From assembly GCA_031296915.1 (NCBI GenBank), contig JAVDPC010000014.1, positions 62,001 through 126,000 of the forward strand: 64,000 nt of DNA, read 5' to 3'. The notes below the pieces were generated by a model, which was not told the origin of the DNA, searched no databases, and saw only the letters and a program-made list of their open reading frames with translations. The DNA comes from Cerasicoccus frondis (GTDB taxonomy: Bacteria > Verrucomicrobiota > Verrucomicrobiia > Opitutales > Cerasicoccaceae). Position 1 is the first letter of the stretch, and every line of letters starts with the position of its first letter. The translations under genes were made by a program, and so were the position numbers. This document shows, one piece after another, positions 41,001-47,731 of the stretch.

Positions 41001-41155
41001 CTGAGTGGATGCTCATCATAACTGGCGACAGCTTGCTCGCTGATCCGGACGAGGGCATCACGCGATTCATTTTTGGTGATCCCATCGACTCAGACGATAC
41101 GGGTGTGACGGACATCAAACTTGTCTTTGAAACCTATAGCTATTCCGGCCTTTAA
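32018..41155 (+). CDS. Giant secreted protein with PA14-like domain and TcA-toxin-like C-terminal region
   Basis: The 3045-aa protein has a signal peptide (about 1-23). Residues 40-530 contain beta-propeller-type repeats resembling SBBP (GNLYVAGATT, GNVYVSGYIE). A PA14-like carbohydrate-binding domain lies at about 808-930 (VVWTGWIVAPNSGTYTV). Residues 930-1850 are beta-rich. Residues 1850-2400 are mostly helical. Then come two long coiled-coil stretches (about 2460-2560 and 2598-2680) around a Gly/Ala-rich hydrophobic segment (GGYMAAISGIAEAGLYF). Next is YRAAFDMAARYTYLAARAF and a beta domain ending GVTDIKLVFETYSY. That order and several motifs recall the pore-forming and C-terminal parts of Tc-toxin A subunits. 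The similarity is from memory and unverified. It is in an operon with a foldase. Confidence 0.9.
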   Translation: MCQNRSLLTILLFLATQVCLRAELLDTAMSFKLDGSASEFILATTSDEEGNLYVAGATTSPDLKSTLYQSSDVAAGASAITTPVEQVAENIVSTSAYGETDIFVIKYDYEGQVVWTATAGGPGQDAATGIVVDTSGNVYVSGYIEGDAIFGGETIKANDNSSGLGSDARNIFLATIDSSGNWGEVNPIPLSATVESNGSAVSGKTLSGIRITTGRMGGGLREGNTVGDSLASVAQTLNDSGGITVYIKGEVDTSDLAGAVPSSGEWDYYLGLDGGSEDYFLCSVDSDASQTDNSGTWAFVIKATYSTISASGNPEWSWDWLKPVSTVRNADGFSTITQIETSPDPGDNKVYVCGYWSGDLTAGSAFDSGAEEDGFVMAMKNSGASSWVATVSGYATVNALAIEPDLYDGTSVVIAGNLYDGETAKFNYNTSFTSTSVSASSATSNGFLALLNPNGKFVWAEATGGTGEDTATHLVRRFQGDYFLAGSYTGDVTLSSSNIALKGDQSAPTVQAAYLASFDISTTGSTCNWVEDTRSSGGSEVYSAMLSLNRLQSAYWSVANGTVLNLDTGGAGLKGTYYLNELSGYEEITSFEVKGEIKGAIGVYGTAYEYPYGSHDDIHQGIYGFETSESTHVHGHGWAEPGFIDLEGFSMAIHYAYGFDYGNNWKEPSIYCASIWSGQGAFELGEVPTVTDKNSKLYRIQSGDMTVGWTAIPVDSGVVADGSTVKMQFYNQNPQVSYTKAFHAGQAQPIKFISLARASWYADNFQARINGVVYDFNNDRYTSGTDNHTSKQFNFTLPEWPLYNTPFTGTIEMERIDGPIDFDWVDNSPVSRDVGYSVVWTGWIVAPNSGTYTVRMPYGRYVKVTINNKTFFKYDDDGSSSIALRSLTEGVAYPITVEYHPYDELNQYTTPDLWWERSGGSPSYETVGAKYLYPYEPDLTVINAKDFPLTSRGLSLLQDAVDQAGVVTFAIKADTGEGQTEFLDWREYVVGDELEPVSGAIISSSSTATYYPDLSDYGSNLPVYTDPTTFNAYAAGEIRVRMLCAEPTSDSSISLYKQGYAIAIRWPTVEEGLIEYLYGDLIPNVVLNRGDSDKVFQKLQYTESNTINEDYSLITTEAGYSTLLFLDDGADVTSVIPDFVVIRAVNWEDHVTTDAALIGETIPIPAEAVQETVDGDPRTGYVMRELARVDANSNVYDRDAYLGQIIPVNLEEFVVDTTVQNELIEKEEDDLEVAWFTQHADSTGTILWPYEVIHYTVSWPSDYGRIVIASEEGSEGMDAAGVYQESFTENETSISIYSQPDKKLMGYNPNEEHAVLLPGQRTGATTAYALRNDLNNKPSGTTTSDTFVLVRFFDETEQLWDYRIYEVLQTDSNYPSFDVSDGTAGSAVYAPFPLLRSAFYSTQTIGYGDPYWLDRTGQVWAVSAGAMTAQYYYKLYDGFWYDADGDGVQDSDTDVPWLTGGYSSTTPISIYYNIEWPGDIATMNVGDTVAYERAGGLPGIYNMLSAEIIYDSRDVDSNGDNQSSSATTTKATLPSARIYDMVSPRRYMAPDLHGFGLGTSLQLLDADDALVIELEAILTTDNLYEFEDLSPDLVSRFYYDPTEDDFVFKGLAPDNSASGDPVMLPNVMTAAEAAEIKLLDDADGVESAESTDWDLIIENLYLLTRNPQQVREINSSANAFTGETEYGYGVVSSDILIGLTESDDPDEVGYQHIASIGGGGLTTAFSSGEGYIAIAENNDESLTDPVNVHLIKVVDSGVVGQLVNFENENLLAESCYVRHRSDFGGRADELYFEWWWQEYASENNAAGKSHPAIVVGDDAGPGGTWLKIAEGYGLNRLAIESGTEVLSDGWLLVRYNGLETDAISVDDWFGYAGDAQGTTSDPYPHFLKGWVKRVLENINPFEQRFSDFHSSETETYVSMIEQAGSPYVGDIALNGSDVDYLNSIGLIALYRTVHNRALKLSLEANPALSTSGVRDQLLFAATRTADLYMLLANEAYADAQDPTIGYTTSSDAGYLAPTYFAFEGLAAVPDLLAEELILLRGRDLSGFPAFPLYNRLPWNYNTDGEAIYNTAYAITDADPDGLINEYDAKVMFPMGHGDAWGHYLTALKEYYGLLRHPEYDWQAHTEGTTIAGTSVEVDYLSEKKFAAAALGLARTGLEVMQLEYRDRYTGNPSGQWQGYKDTDTERAWGVDEWGRRTAQGALANWVVGNAILPEEDTEDTDLLAKVDRTTVDELYALSSVVTELERTIARYDRGLNPLGIDSRATPFDIDPALFNDTGNPRSHFEQIYDRALDASANALQVFDFANEQTQRIRQGTLDAADFALQVEQQEMDYRSRLIEVFGYPYTGDIGIGKTYPLNYNGPDLYHFMYVDANSVSEADLPESEMDTVVATFNAFKDEATSDGSRLYNFLFETDADSSTATGYIGVGEDATFDVEYPYVATADYSAIAPESWGSRRAPGELQLILIEALRLQTLVREAQAKHWAIIQKAEDQVEVLESLYNVRAEQIALYEEFSDEYSDLSKKLADQRSNAAMLSRSGDAIYRGLKVSAEFVPTSAHVDGGDILAPFRGGYMAAISGIAEAGLYFSAGIQENLAWQTEHERNVLSYNTKYDIDQVGYKYEIQKQLAVIEGLLRDETAARYEVYQNVLAVTTKLAEFEATLAEGQRLLEERALIRRQAAGTTQEARYQDMTFRIFRNDALQKYRAAFDMAARYTYLAARAFDYETTLLADDSNAGWRFYDNIIRQRTLGEFSQSGDPIAGSEGLSEPLADMDILFSNVRTSYGINNPQVETNRFSLRKEAFRIKSTADSDDAWRDTLMASYVSNVWDLPEYRRYCSPSRSESSGPLPALVITFSTAIASGKNFFGWPLGGGDSYFDSSRYSTRVSSLGVWFENYDGNELTLTPRVYLLPVGIDIIRAPSSEETREFIVYDQAIPTPETSIGNYDTDDDWIPSIDTVTEGWDTLRRYTRFRAYHDDGFDQSEMTSDTRLIGRSVWNTEWMLIITGDSLLADPDEGITRFIFGDPIDSDDTGVTDIKLVFETYSYSGL

Positions 41156-41167
41156 ACAATTTAACTC

Positions 41168-42223
41168 ATGAAAATAGCCTTACTTTCAATCTGTGCAATT
41201 ACCTGCTTCTGCAGCATAACTGCGGCGACGATATCAGAGCCGGATATCATCTTTTACGGACGCATTCTCAAGGCCGGCACGCCCGCCGATGGAGCCGTGA
41301 ACGCCAGCCCTGAAAATGTTGACGATGGCACGCTGGTCTGGACGATCCAGCCCTCGGTCGGCAGCAGTTTTCAGGTTGCCACGGACATCGAACCGGTCGA
41401 AGGAACCGTCTACCAATACAGCATTCAAATCCCCGTCGAAAAACTGCCTGACGGCGAAGCCAACGGAACTGGCGAAGCAGTCATCTCGACCAACGCTGAC
41501 CAGACGGTCAATCGCGCGACCGTGACTCTCGATGGGCAGACGCTTTACATCGTTGGCCAATCGGGCAGCACTGCCGACACGTTTACCTTTGGCGTCAACA
41601 ATCGTGGCCTCATCGAGCGCGTGGATTTATCCTTCGATCCCGAAGTGAGCGATTGGGATGCGGATGGATTGCCGGACGCTTATGAAGAACTTTTTGCCGA
41701 TGCAATGGTCGGGGTGGAAAATGATGATTTAGGGCTGAATAATAATTCCAATGACGCCGATGGCGACATGGACGGCGACGGAAAGTCGAACCTGGAAGAG
41801 TACCTGAACGGCGACGACCCTTACGGTTTGACCTACAACGAGTGGATTCAGATGCATGGTTTTTCCTTGGCCGATCCGCTCGCCGCGTTCGATGCGGACG
41901 CTGATGGCGACGGGCTGGCGAATTGCCTCGAGTTTGCCCTCGAAGGCGACCCGAATGCCGACGACGGCCAACTACTTGAGCAGGCAATGATTTCGCTGTC
42001 CGCCACCAACAGCAACATGACCTATCAGGTTTCGCTGCCCGGCGTGTTCGCGCCTCGACGCAACGGAATCCTGCGTAGCATCGAATACAGCAGCGACATG
42101 AAAACCTGGTCTGAAAATGGCCTCGCGATGGACGAGGACAGTGATGACCTGCTGTCGGCGACGAAACCATTTTCCGGTAGCGACAAGGCATTTTTCTTCG
42201 TCTTCAAAGTCACCGAAGAATGA
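41168..42223 (+). CDS. Secreted protein with calcium-binding repeats
   Basis: The 351-aa protein has a signal peptide ending at about residue 19 (ITAAT). The N-terminal 150 residues form a beta-sandwich-like domain. Residues about 160-245 carry thrombospondin-3 or dockerin-like calcium loops: DWDADGLPDAYEE, DGDMDGDGKSNLEEY and DADADGDGLANCLEF. The tail (IEYSSDMKTWS) resembles the short C-terminal modules of other secreted proteins of this genome. It starts 12 bases after the giant gene and overlaps the next gene by 4 bases (ATGA), so it belongs to the same operon. Function is unknown; a surface role is likely. Confidence 0.85.
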   Translation: MKIALLSICAITCFCSITAATISEPDIIFYGRILKAGTPADGAVNASPENVDDGTLVWTIQPSVGSSFQVATDIEPVEGTVYQYSIQIPVEKLPDGEANGTGEAVISTNADQTVNRATVTLDGQTLYIVGQSGSTADTFTFGVNNRGLIERVDLSFDPEVSDWDADGLPDAYEELFADAMVGVENDDLGLNNNSNDADGDMDGDGKSNLEEYLNGDDPYGLTYNEWIQMHGFSLADPLAAFDADADGDGLANCLEFALEGDPNADDGQLLEQAMISLSATNSNMTYQVSLPGVFAPRRNGILRSIEYSSDMKTWSENGLAMDEDSDDLLSATKPFSGSDKAFFFVFKVTEE

Positions 42224-43152
42224 AATTGATTTGCTCAATTTTGACAGCCACGGCTTTGATGTTTCTCGTAGCGTCTTGCGCCAAAAAAACTGACCCGGAG
42301 GCCTTGGCGACGGTCGGGGAAAAATCTATTTATCTGGAAGATCTTTTGAGCCGCCCTGGCGCCCGTCCCGTGTCGCAGACGCGCGAAGGGTTGACCCTTG
42401 CCCTTCGGGAAGCAGCGCTCAAAAAAGCCAAAGCTCAGCGAGCGATTGCCGCAGGTTACCTGGACGATCCGCTCGTGCAACAACGGATTGAGGCGTTGCT
42501 CGCGACAACCTGGGATCAGCGTCATGCGCCAGCGGACGATCCACGGGAATACACCATCAGCGAAGCCGACATACAATCAAAGTTTGAGCAGAGCCAGGAT
42601 CAGTATGGCGCGCCTACGCGCCTACGCGCCCAAGTAATCTTGATTGAGCACGGAACGGATCAACCCCAAGCCCAACAGCTTGCTTTAAGCCTGCTTGCTC
42701 AATTACGCGATCTCCCCGCCGTCGATCGCGACCGACAGTTCGCCAAGTATGCCCAGCAGCATTCCGCTGACCAAGCGTCACGCTACCGCGCTGGCGATAT
42801 CGGTTACTTCACCGAAGGCGAGACGACGCGCGGCTATTCACCGGAACTCATTCAAGCTCTCTTTAATGAAGCGAGGAACGCTAGCTTAGCTGACATCATC
42901 CTGATCGAAACCGACCGCGCTGTTTACCTCGCCAAGGCCAACGCTTATCAACCTGCCAAACAACCTTCGCTCGACGATGTGCACGAACGCCTGAAAACGC
43001 AACTGCAGGCCCACGCAGCCCAACAAGCAACGAATGACTACCAATCAGAAATCCTGAATCGCGACGTGCAGTTCTTCTACGAGCGCCTCGAAGGAATCGC
43101 GCAGACAGAGAAATCGAATGCTTCAAGCGCACCGAAGTTCAGCGGCATGTAA
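42220..43152 (+). CDS. PpiC-type peptidyl-prolyl isomerase lipoprotein
   Basis: The 310-aa protein has a lipoprotein signal ending in the lipobox LVAS-Cys20. The architecture is that of SurA/PrsA foldases: helical N domain (residues 30-110), a parvulin-like domain (about 115-245, with LRAQVILIEH and the GDIGYFTEGET motif, and SPELIQALF) and a C-terminal helical tail. Parvulins assist folding of exported proteins at the membrane. Its place as last gene of the operon, overlapping the calcium-repeat gene, suggests it is dedicated to folding the giant secreted protein or its partners. The isomerase core is divergent, so chaperone activity without isomerase activity is possible. Confidence 0.85.
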   Translation: MKLICSILTATALMFLVASCAKKTDPEALATVGEKSIYLEDLLSRPGARPVSQTREGLTLALREAALKKAKAQRAIAAGYLDDPLVQQRIEALLATTWDQRHAPADDPREYTISEADIQSKFEQSQDQYGAPTRLRAQVILIEHGTDQPQAQQLALSLLAQLRDLPAVDRDRQFAKYAQQHSADQASRYRAGDIGYFTEGETTRGYSPELIQALFNEARNASLADIILIETDRAVYLAKANAYQPAKQPSLDDVHERLKTQLQAHAAQQATNDYQSEILNRDVQFFYERLEGIAQTEKSNASSAPKFSGM

Positions 43153-43253
43153 CTTGCGGGGTGCTTTACTGGATTGTTTTTTATGCTCATGAACCGGCAT
43201 CGCCGCTGCTTGTAACTGCCGCCGGTTCTTCTCGCTGGCAAAGTAAGGCAGAG

Positions 43254-44666
43254 TCACAGCGTGGAGTTGGATAAAATATATTCCAAGAGGACGATGCCAC
43301 CCGCGCCTCCGAAGGGCACTAGAATGGCGACAAGAATCGGATTGGTGGACAATGGCTCGAATGCGCCGCGTTTCAATCCACGAATTTGTTCCATCGCGGT
43401 GTCGATGAGTTTTTCGTGATTTGCAAATTCTGAATTTGGGTTTGGGCTCAAGGAAAAGTCGATGACCTCTAATTTGGCTCTGGCCAGTCTCGCTAGTGCG
43501 CGTTTGCGTGCAGATTCCGCAACGGTGCGTAGGCGAATGGCACTAAAGAGGACGATTGCAAAAAATATTAAGATCACTAGCACCAGACCCAGAGGCCAGG
43601 TCCAGCGATCAAATTTATCCCACCGTGATAGCAGCATGAGAAACAGGATGAAAAAGGGACCGACGATCAAATTCATTCCTGGCGTTGTTATCTTGGCGAT
43701 TAAGGAAATTTTCAGCCATTCGAATAGATAGTGGTGAGTGATGTCCGGATTCTCACTTTCGCTGATTTCGGGATTCGTTGATTCGGTCGATACTTTCTTT
43801 GTCGAATTCTCAGCAATTGCCTCAACTAGACGTTTGGGGAACAAATCTTCCTCATCGGCAGTAGCGCTCGCGTTGATTGTGCTGCGCGGATTCACAATTT
43901 CACGCGGCCATTTAGTCCAGTGGAATGAAAGATCTTTGATGAGCCTGGAGGTCCGATGGTTGATGAGGATGATCATCGAGAGCAGGAAATATAGCCAGAA
44001 AAGGCAAAAGCGGAGCATGAACTGATCGGTGTTGAATGCGAGATCTCCGCGAGCTGGGACGACGGGTGAGCCAAATGTTTTAACGATGAGGATCGCACAG
44101 CCCATGAGGAATATTGCGAGTAAGAAGGAATACGCCAGCAGCATTGGGGTGTTGGTGCTGTGCGTGAATTGTTTCCATACTGCTTTTACAGAGACGGGTT
44201 CTAGTACGCTTTTGGCTGCGGAGTCTGACTCAAAAAGCTTTTCAGGGCGCCGCAAAATTAGAAAGAATTTTGCAATCCACATGCCCAGTTTTATCCAGAT
44301 TTCTTGTGGGCTCGTTTTGAGATAGCGAATGATGTGCCCGAAATGTGTGTAGCGCAAAGTCGGTGCTGGTAGTTTAAAATAGCGTGATATCTGGAGTTTG
44401 GCTAAATTGAAGCGGACCAGGCCTTCAAGGATAAAGAACCCGGTGGCAATGCAGGCGACAAGTCGGATGATTTCTGTCATCCAGATACTCACCCCTCCCG
44501 AGGTCGACCACGGCTCGCCGGTAGGATCGTAATGGGAGCGATAAATGCTAACGACAAGGGCGAGAGCAATGACAATGGAAACGGCGAACCAAAGGTTGAT
44601 CAGGCGGCTTAACAGTTGGTAGCCGAAATCTTTGGTCGAGGATTTGTGGTTGGTCGCATCACTCAT
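43254..44666 (-). CDS. Seven-span membrane protein, unknown
   Basis: The 470-aa inner-membrane protein has about seven hydrophobic segments (near residues 25-45, 68-90, 180-203, 222-241, 333-350, 356-378 and 440-462). There is a soluble loop of about 90 residues between the fourth and fifth, rich in Glu, Asn and Ser. It overlaps the 827-aa gene upstream by 4 bases (ATGA), so the two are co-translated and probably form one complex. No transporter, kinase or channel family is recognised. It is AT-richer than the flanking operon. Confidence 0.8.
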   Translation of the reverse strand: MSDATNHKSSTKDFGYQLLSRLINLWFAVSIVIALALVVSIYRSHYDPTGEPWSTSGGVSIWMTEIIRLVACIATGFFILEGLVRFNLAKLQISRYFKLPAPTLRYTHFGHIIRYLKTSPQEIWIKLGMWIAKFFLILRRPEKLFESDSAAKSVLEPVSVKAVWKQFTHSTNTPMLLAYSFLLAIFLMGCAILIVKTFGSPVVPARGDLAFNTDQFMLRFCLFWLYFLLSMIILINHRTSRLIKDLSFHWTKWPREIVNPRSTINASATADEEDLFPKRLVEAIAENSTKKVSTESTNPEISESENPDITHHYLFEWLKISLIAKITTPGMNLIVGPFFILFLMLLSRWDKFDRWTWPLGLVLVILIFFAIVLFSAIRLRTVAESARKRALARLARAKLEVIDFSLSPNPNSEFANHEKLIDTAMEQIRGLKRGAFEPLSTNPILVAILVPFGGAGGIVLLEYILSNSTL

Positions 44667-47146
44667 GATTCGGTCGTTTTCGGGTTTAGTATATTGGAGG
44701 CCTCATAGAGTCGCTTCAGGTGTGAGTGCAGCACATCGAAGCGGAAGTAAACCATGGCGAGCATGAATGCTAAAAAGAAAAATGTAATGGTGACCAGCGC
44801 TGGCCATTTTCCATTAGACTTAGAAACGGAGTCACCCAGCGCGCTGCGGTTGCCAGTGTCTCGTGTTGGCGTCAGGTCGTAAGCCCAGCCATCGGAACCA
44901 ATTTCGTAGATTTTCGGTTGGAAGCTATTTTTTTCCAAAGCCTGCCCGGCATCCTTATTGCCCAATGCACAGAGAGTGGCCAGGTAGGCAGATGTTTGGT
45001 AGGAGTTCCTGAGTGGAGCAGTGGAGCCCTGTAGAGTTCCGTCGAGTTTGAGGCCATGGGATGAGGCAATGAGCAGATTGCGCGTTGAGTCGATGATGTT
45101 CAGGTGCAGGAGTTGAGCATCCAGGTCGGTGGTAAAGAAAATCGCGTTGGAGAATGACCGACGTAATGCCTGAAGAATTAATATTTTATCGTGTATGTCG
45201 CTGCCGAGCACACCGACGGCGCGGACGCTTGTCTCGTCAATTTCATTTCGATTGAGTGTGTCGAAGGCAATGCGTCGAAAGTAGTCGTGCTGAGAGGGCC
45301 CGTTGGCGAGCTCCATTAGTGAAAGCGCAGGGTCATTCTTATTCGGAATTTGCGCATTGCTAGCGTTTGATTTACTGCCTCCCGTGATGAGTCGGCCATC
45401 GAGTCCGCGTAAATATCCATAGGAGATGACATCCTGCGGGATGCTCCAGTTATTTTTCCCGTGGCCAGCGATTCGCTGCTCATTGATTTCACTAATAAAG
45501 ACGCGTGGCAGGGCGCGACCAAAGGCGGTATCTCGATCAGAAAACAGAATGAGGCGTTCTTCATCGATGTCCTCGGTGAAGTTTACTTTTCGACGAGCTA
45601 GCTCGGCTAACATTGCCTTGGCCAGAACGTCGTCGGTAAGCAGTGTTCTGCGGAATGAAAATCCAGCTTGTTTGAACAGGGAGCTGATGACCTGATCGGC
45701 TTGTTCGCTGGCGGCGTCAATCTCGACCATACGCAATAGCATTTCTGACGGGACGGTGGAGTAGGGTGAGTAGATGGGGATCGGGTCTTTTGAGGCATTG
45801 CTTGGTGAAATCTGCATGAGTGCCGGGCTTGGATCAGCGCCCTGTCGCTTGATCAGGTTGGCCTTCAATTCCTTGAGCATTAACTCCAGTGTGTTTGTGC
45901 CTGAAGGCCCGATGATTTTTAAATCAATGTTCTTTTGTTTGGGCTTTTGGAAGAATACGATGGGGTCTTCGTTAAATCGTCCTTTCATTTGGAAGTGCGC
46001 CAATCCGATGTGGTGCAGTAGGTAGATTAGGCGCTTGGAGATTGAATCATCGAGGGCGTCCTCATTTACCCACAGAACCAATACTTCTTCATAGCCAAAC
46101 GGATTTTTCGGATTGAGCTTATCGCGAACAAACCATTCGTAGGGGACATGAGACAGGTTTTGCTCGAAGCTGCCTTTGGCGCATGACTGACCAAACAGGG
46201 CCTTGGTCATGTTCGATTCGCTCGGGCTGCGAAGCTCGAATACGCCAATGTGGTCCGCGTCCTCGGGATAGTAACCTTCGTTACTTAGGCCAGCCATGAT
46301 CGCATGCCGCATCCGTATGCGTTTCTCCGTGTCTTCGGGATAATTCCGCGAATTGACCATCGCCAACAGAACTAGCTTTTTGTGGCTACGTGGGTTGTCT
46401 ACCATTTCTGGCGACATGCTGAAGAAGCTGTGGAACTCTTGCCATTCTGTGGTGTTGCGAGGAGCGGGGGTTAGCGGTTTGGCTGGTTCGCAGAGAGCCC
46501 TGCTACCGTGAATGCGGGCCAGAAGGGCGTTGTAGGACTCATGTAGAATTGTGCTGCGATCATGCTCAATGTAGAAGTCCCGCTCTTTGATCAACGCCTC
46601 AAGCTTCGTCCAGTCGTAGTTCTTCTGAGACGCTTTGTCGGTTCTTGAATTTTCAGCTGTCCCCGAGTTCGTGTTTTTAGGAATGTTATAGTGCGCTGAC
46701 CAAGCGCATCTCCACATATCTGCTGCATTGCGCATAAGTGCTTCTACATTGATGTTGAAGCACTGTATTGGGAGAATCAGCAAAGAGATCGACCGTGGTT
46801 TTGGAGGATCGATCGTTAAGGGATCCGTCGAATCGGCCAATTGCAGTTGCTCTCTTACGTTGGCCAGGCGTTGGACATGCGTGTCGGGGCTGAGTCCCGA
46901 ATCTTGAAATTGTTTCAGGTGTTCGTCCAACGCTTTGAGCGGGTCTTGCCACAAACGCGCTGGGACATTTTCGCCCTGCATTTCGATCACGAACTCGTCG
47001 TTTTTGGAGTCGATGGACGGTCGTGTGTCGCTGTAGGGACGGTTGAAATAGGAAGTGACTCCTCCCGCCATAGAAAGTATAACGAGCATGACTGGCATCC
47101 AGGGAGAGTAAGAGGACGACAGGTCAGAACTAGGCAGTTTGGACAT
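44663..47146 (-). CDS. Two-span protein with a large extracytoplasmic domain, unknown
   Basis: The 827-aa protein has one membrane segment at residues 16-35 and one near 783-802. That leaves a periplasmic domain of about 745 residues and a short cytoplasmic tail. The domain includes a stretch near 660-735 (VLGSDIHDKILILQALRR, FFTTDLDAQLLHL, RNLLIASSHGL) that looks like part of a Rossmann or periplasmic-binding-type fold. I could not assign a family. It is followed with a 4-base overlap by the seven-span protein. The pair may be a sensor or a defence or envelope complex; none of these is supported directly. Confidence 0.8.
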   Translation of the reverse strand: MSKLPSSDLSSSYSPWMPVMLVILSMAGGVTSYFNRPYSDTRPSIDSKNDEFVIEMQGENVPARLWQDPLKALDEHLKQFQDSGLSPDTHVQRLANVREQLQLADSTDPLTIDPPKPRSISLLILPIQCFNINVEALMRNAADMWRCAWSAHYNIPKNTNSGTAENSRTDKASQKNYDWTKLEALIKERDFYIEHDRSTILHESYNALLARIHGSRALCEPAKPLTPAPRNTTEWQEFHSFFSMSPEMVDNPRSHKKLVLLAMVNSRNYPEDTEKRIRMRHAIMAGLSNEGYYPEDADHIGVFELRSPSESNMTKALFGQSCAKGSFEQNLSHVPYEWFVRDKLNPKNPFGYEEVLVLWVNEDALDDSISKRLIYLLHHIGLAHFQMKGRFNEDPIVFFQKPKQKNIDLKIIGPSGTNTLELMLKELKANLIKRQGADPSPALMQISPSNASKDPIPIYSPYSTVPSEMLLRMVEIDAASEQADQVISSLFKQAGFSFRRTLLTDDVLAKAMLAELARRKVNFTEDIDEERLILFSDRDTAFGRALPRVFISEINEQRIAGHGKNNWSIPQDVISYGYLRGLDGRLITGGSKSNASNAQIPNKNDPALSLMELANGPSQHDYFRRIAFDTLNRNEIDETSVRAVGVLGSDIHDKILILQALRRSFSNAIFFTTDLDAQLLHLNIIDSTRNLLIASSHGLKLDGTLQGSTAPLRNSYQTSAYLATLCALGNKDAGQALEKNSFQPKIYEIGSDGWAYDLTPTRDTGNRSALGDSVSKSNGKWPALVTITFFFLAFMLAMVYFRFDVLHSHLKRLYEASNILNPKTTES

Positions 47147-47731
47147 GACGAACAGCCATTAGCTTGATAGCGATGGTTACGGCTGACAGGAGTTCAGCCG
47201 TAAATGTATGCCCTGACCGATGAGCTGCCAGGGAGTATGCTGCTTACGGCGGGCCAGAATGACAGTAGGTAAAAAAGTGTCGTTGAAGCATGTAGAAGTG
47301 CTTCAGCCACACGAATGGCTTATTTAGGCCCCAGGCCTAATAGTAGCGATGAATTGCGGTAATGGTGAAGGTATATCTAAAAATATAGTAAAAAACCAAC
47401 ACTAATATTCGTCAAATTTATACAATGTGTTATAATAATGAGTTAATTCGGTGTTAATATGCTAGTTTGTGGCTTTGGGTTTCCTGTCATTCGATTTTCG
47501 TAGTCGGTCGGAAACGCACAAGCATTGCATCAGATGCACACTAACGATTTGTCAACAAGTGTGCTAGACTTGAGTCACCCTTTTAATCTCACGAATCGCT
47601 GTTATCGAATGCTGACCTAAGCGCACTGTTTCACCCCGGTTTTCTTGCGCCTAGTCACCCTTCGAATATTGAACTCCTATCGGTGGTCTTGGCGGTTCGC
47701 TGTACCCAAAAATAACTAACCCCACGAAAAT
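47147..47731. other. Long divergent intergenic region
   Basis: No gene seen. The centre is AT-rich and contains a perfect TATAAT at 47431-47436, but the base pairs 17 upstream match the -35 poorly. Promoters for the GH16 gene and the 827-aa gene should lie here. Confidence 0.5.
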
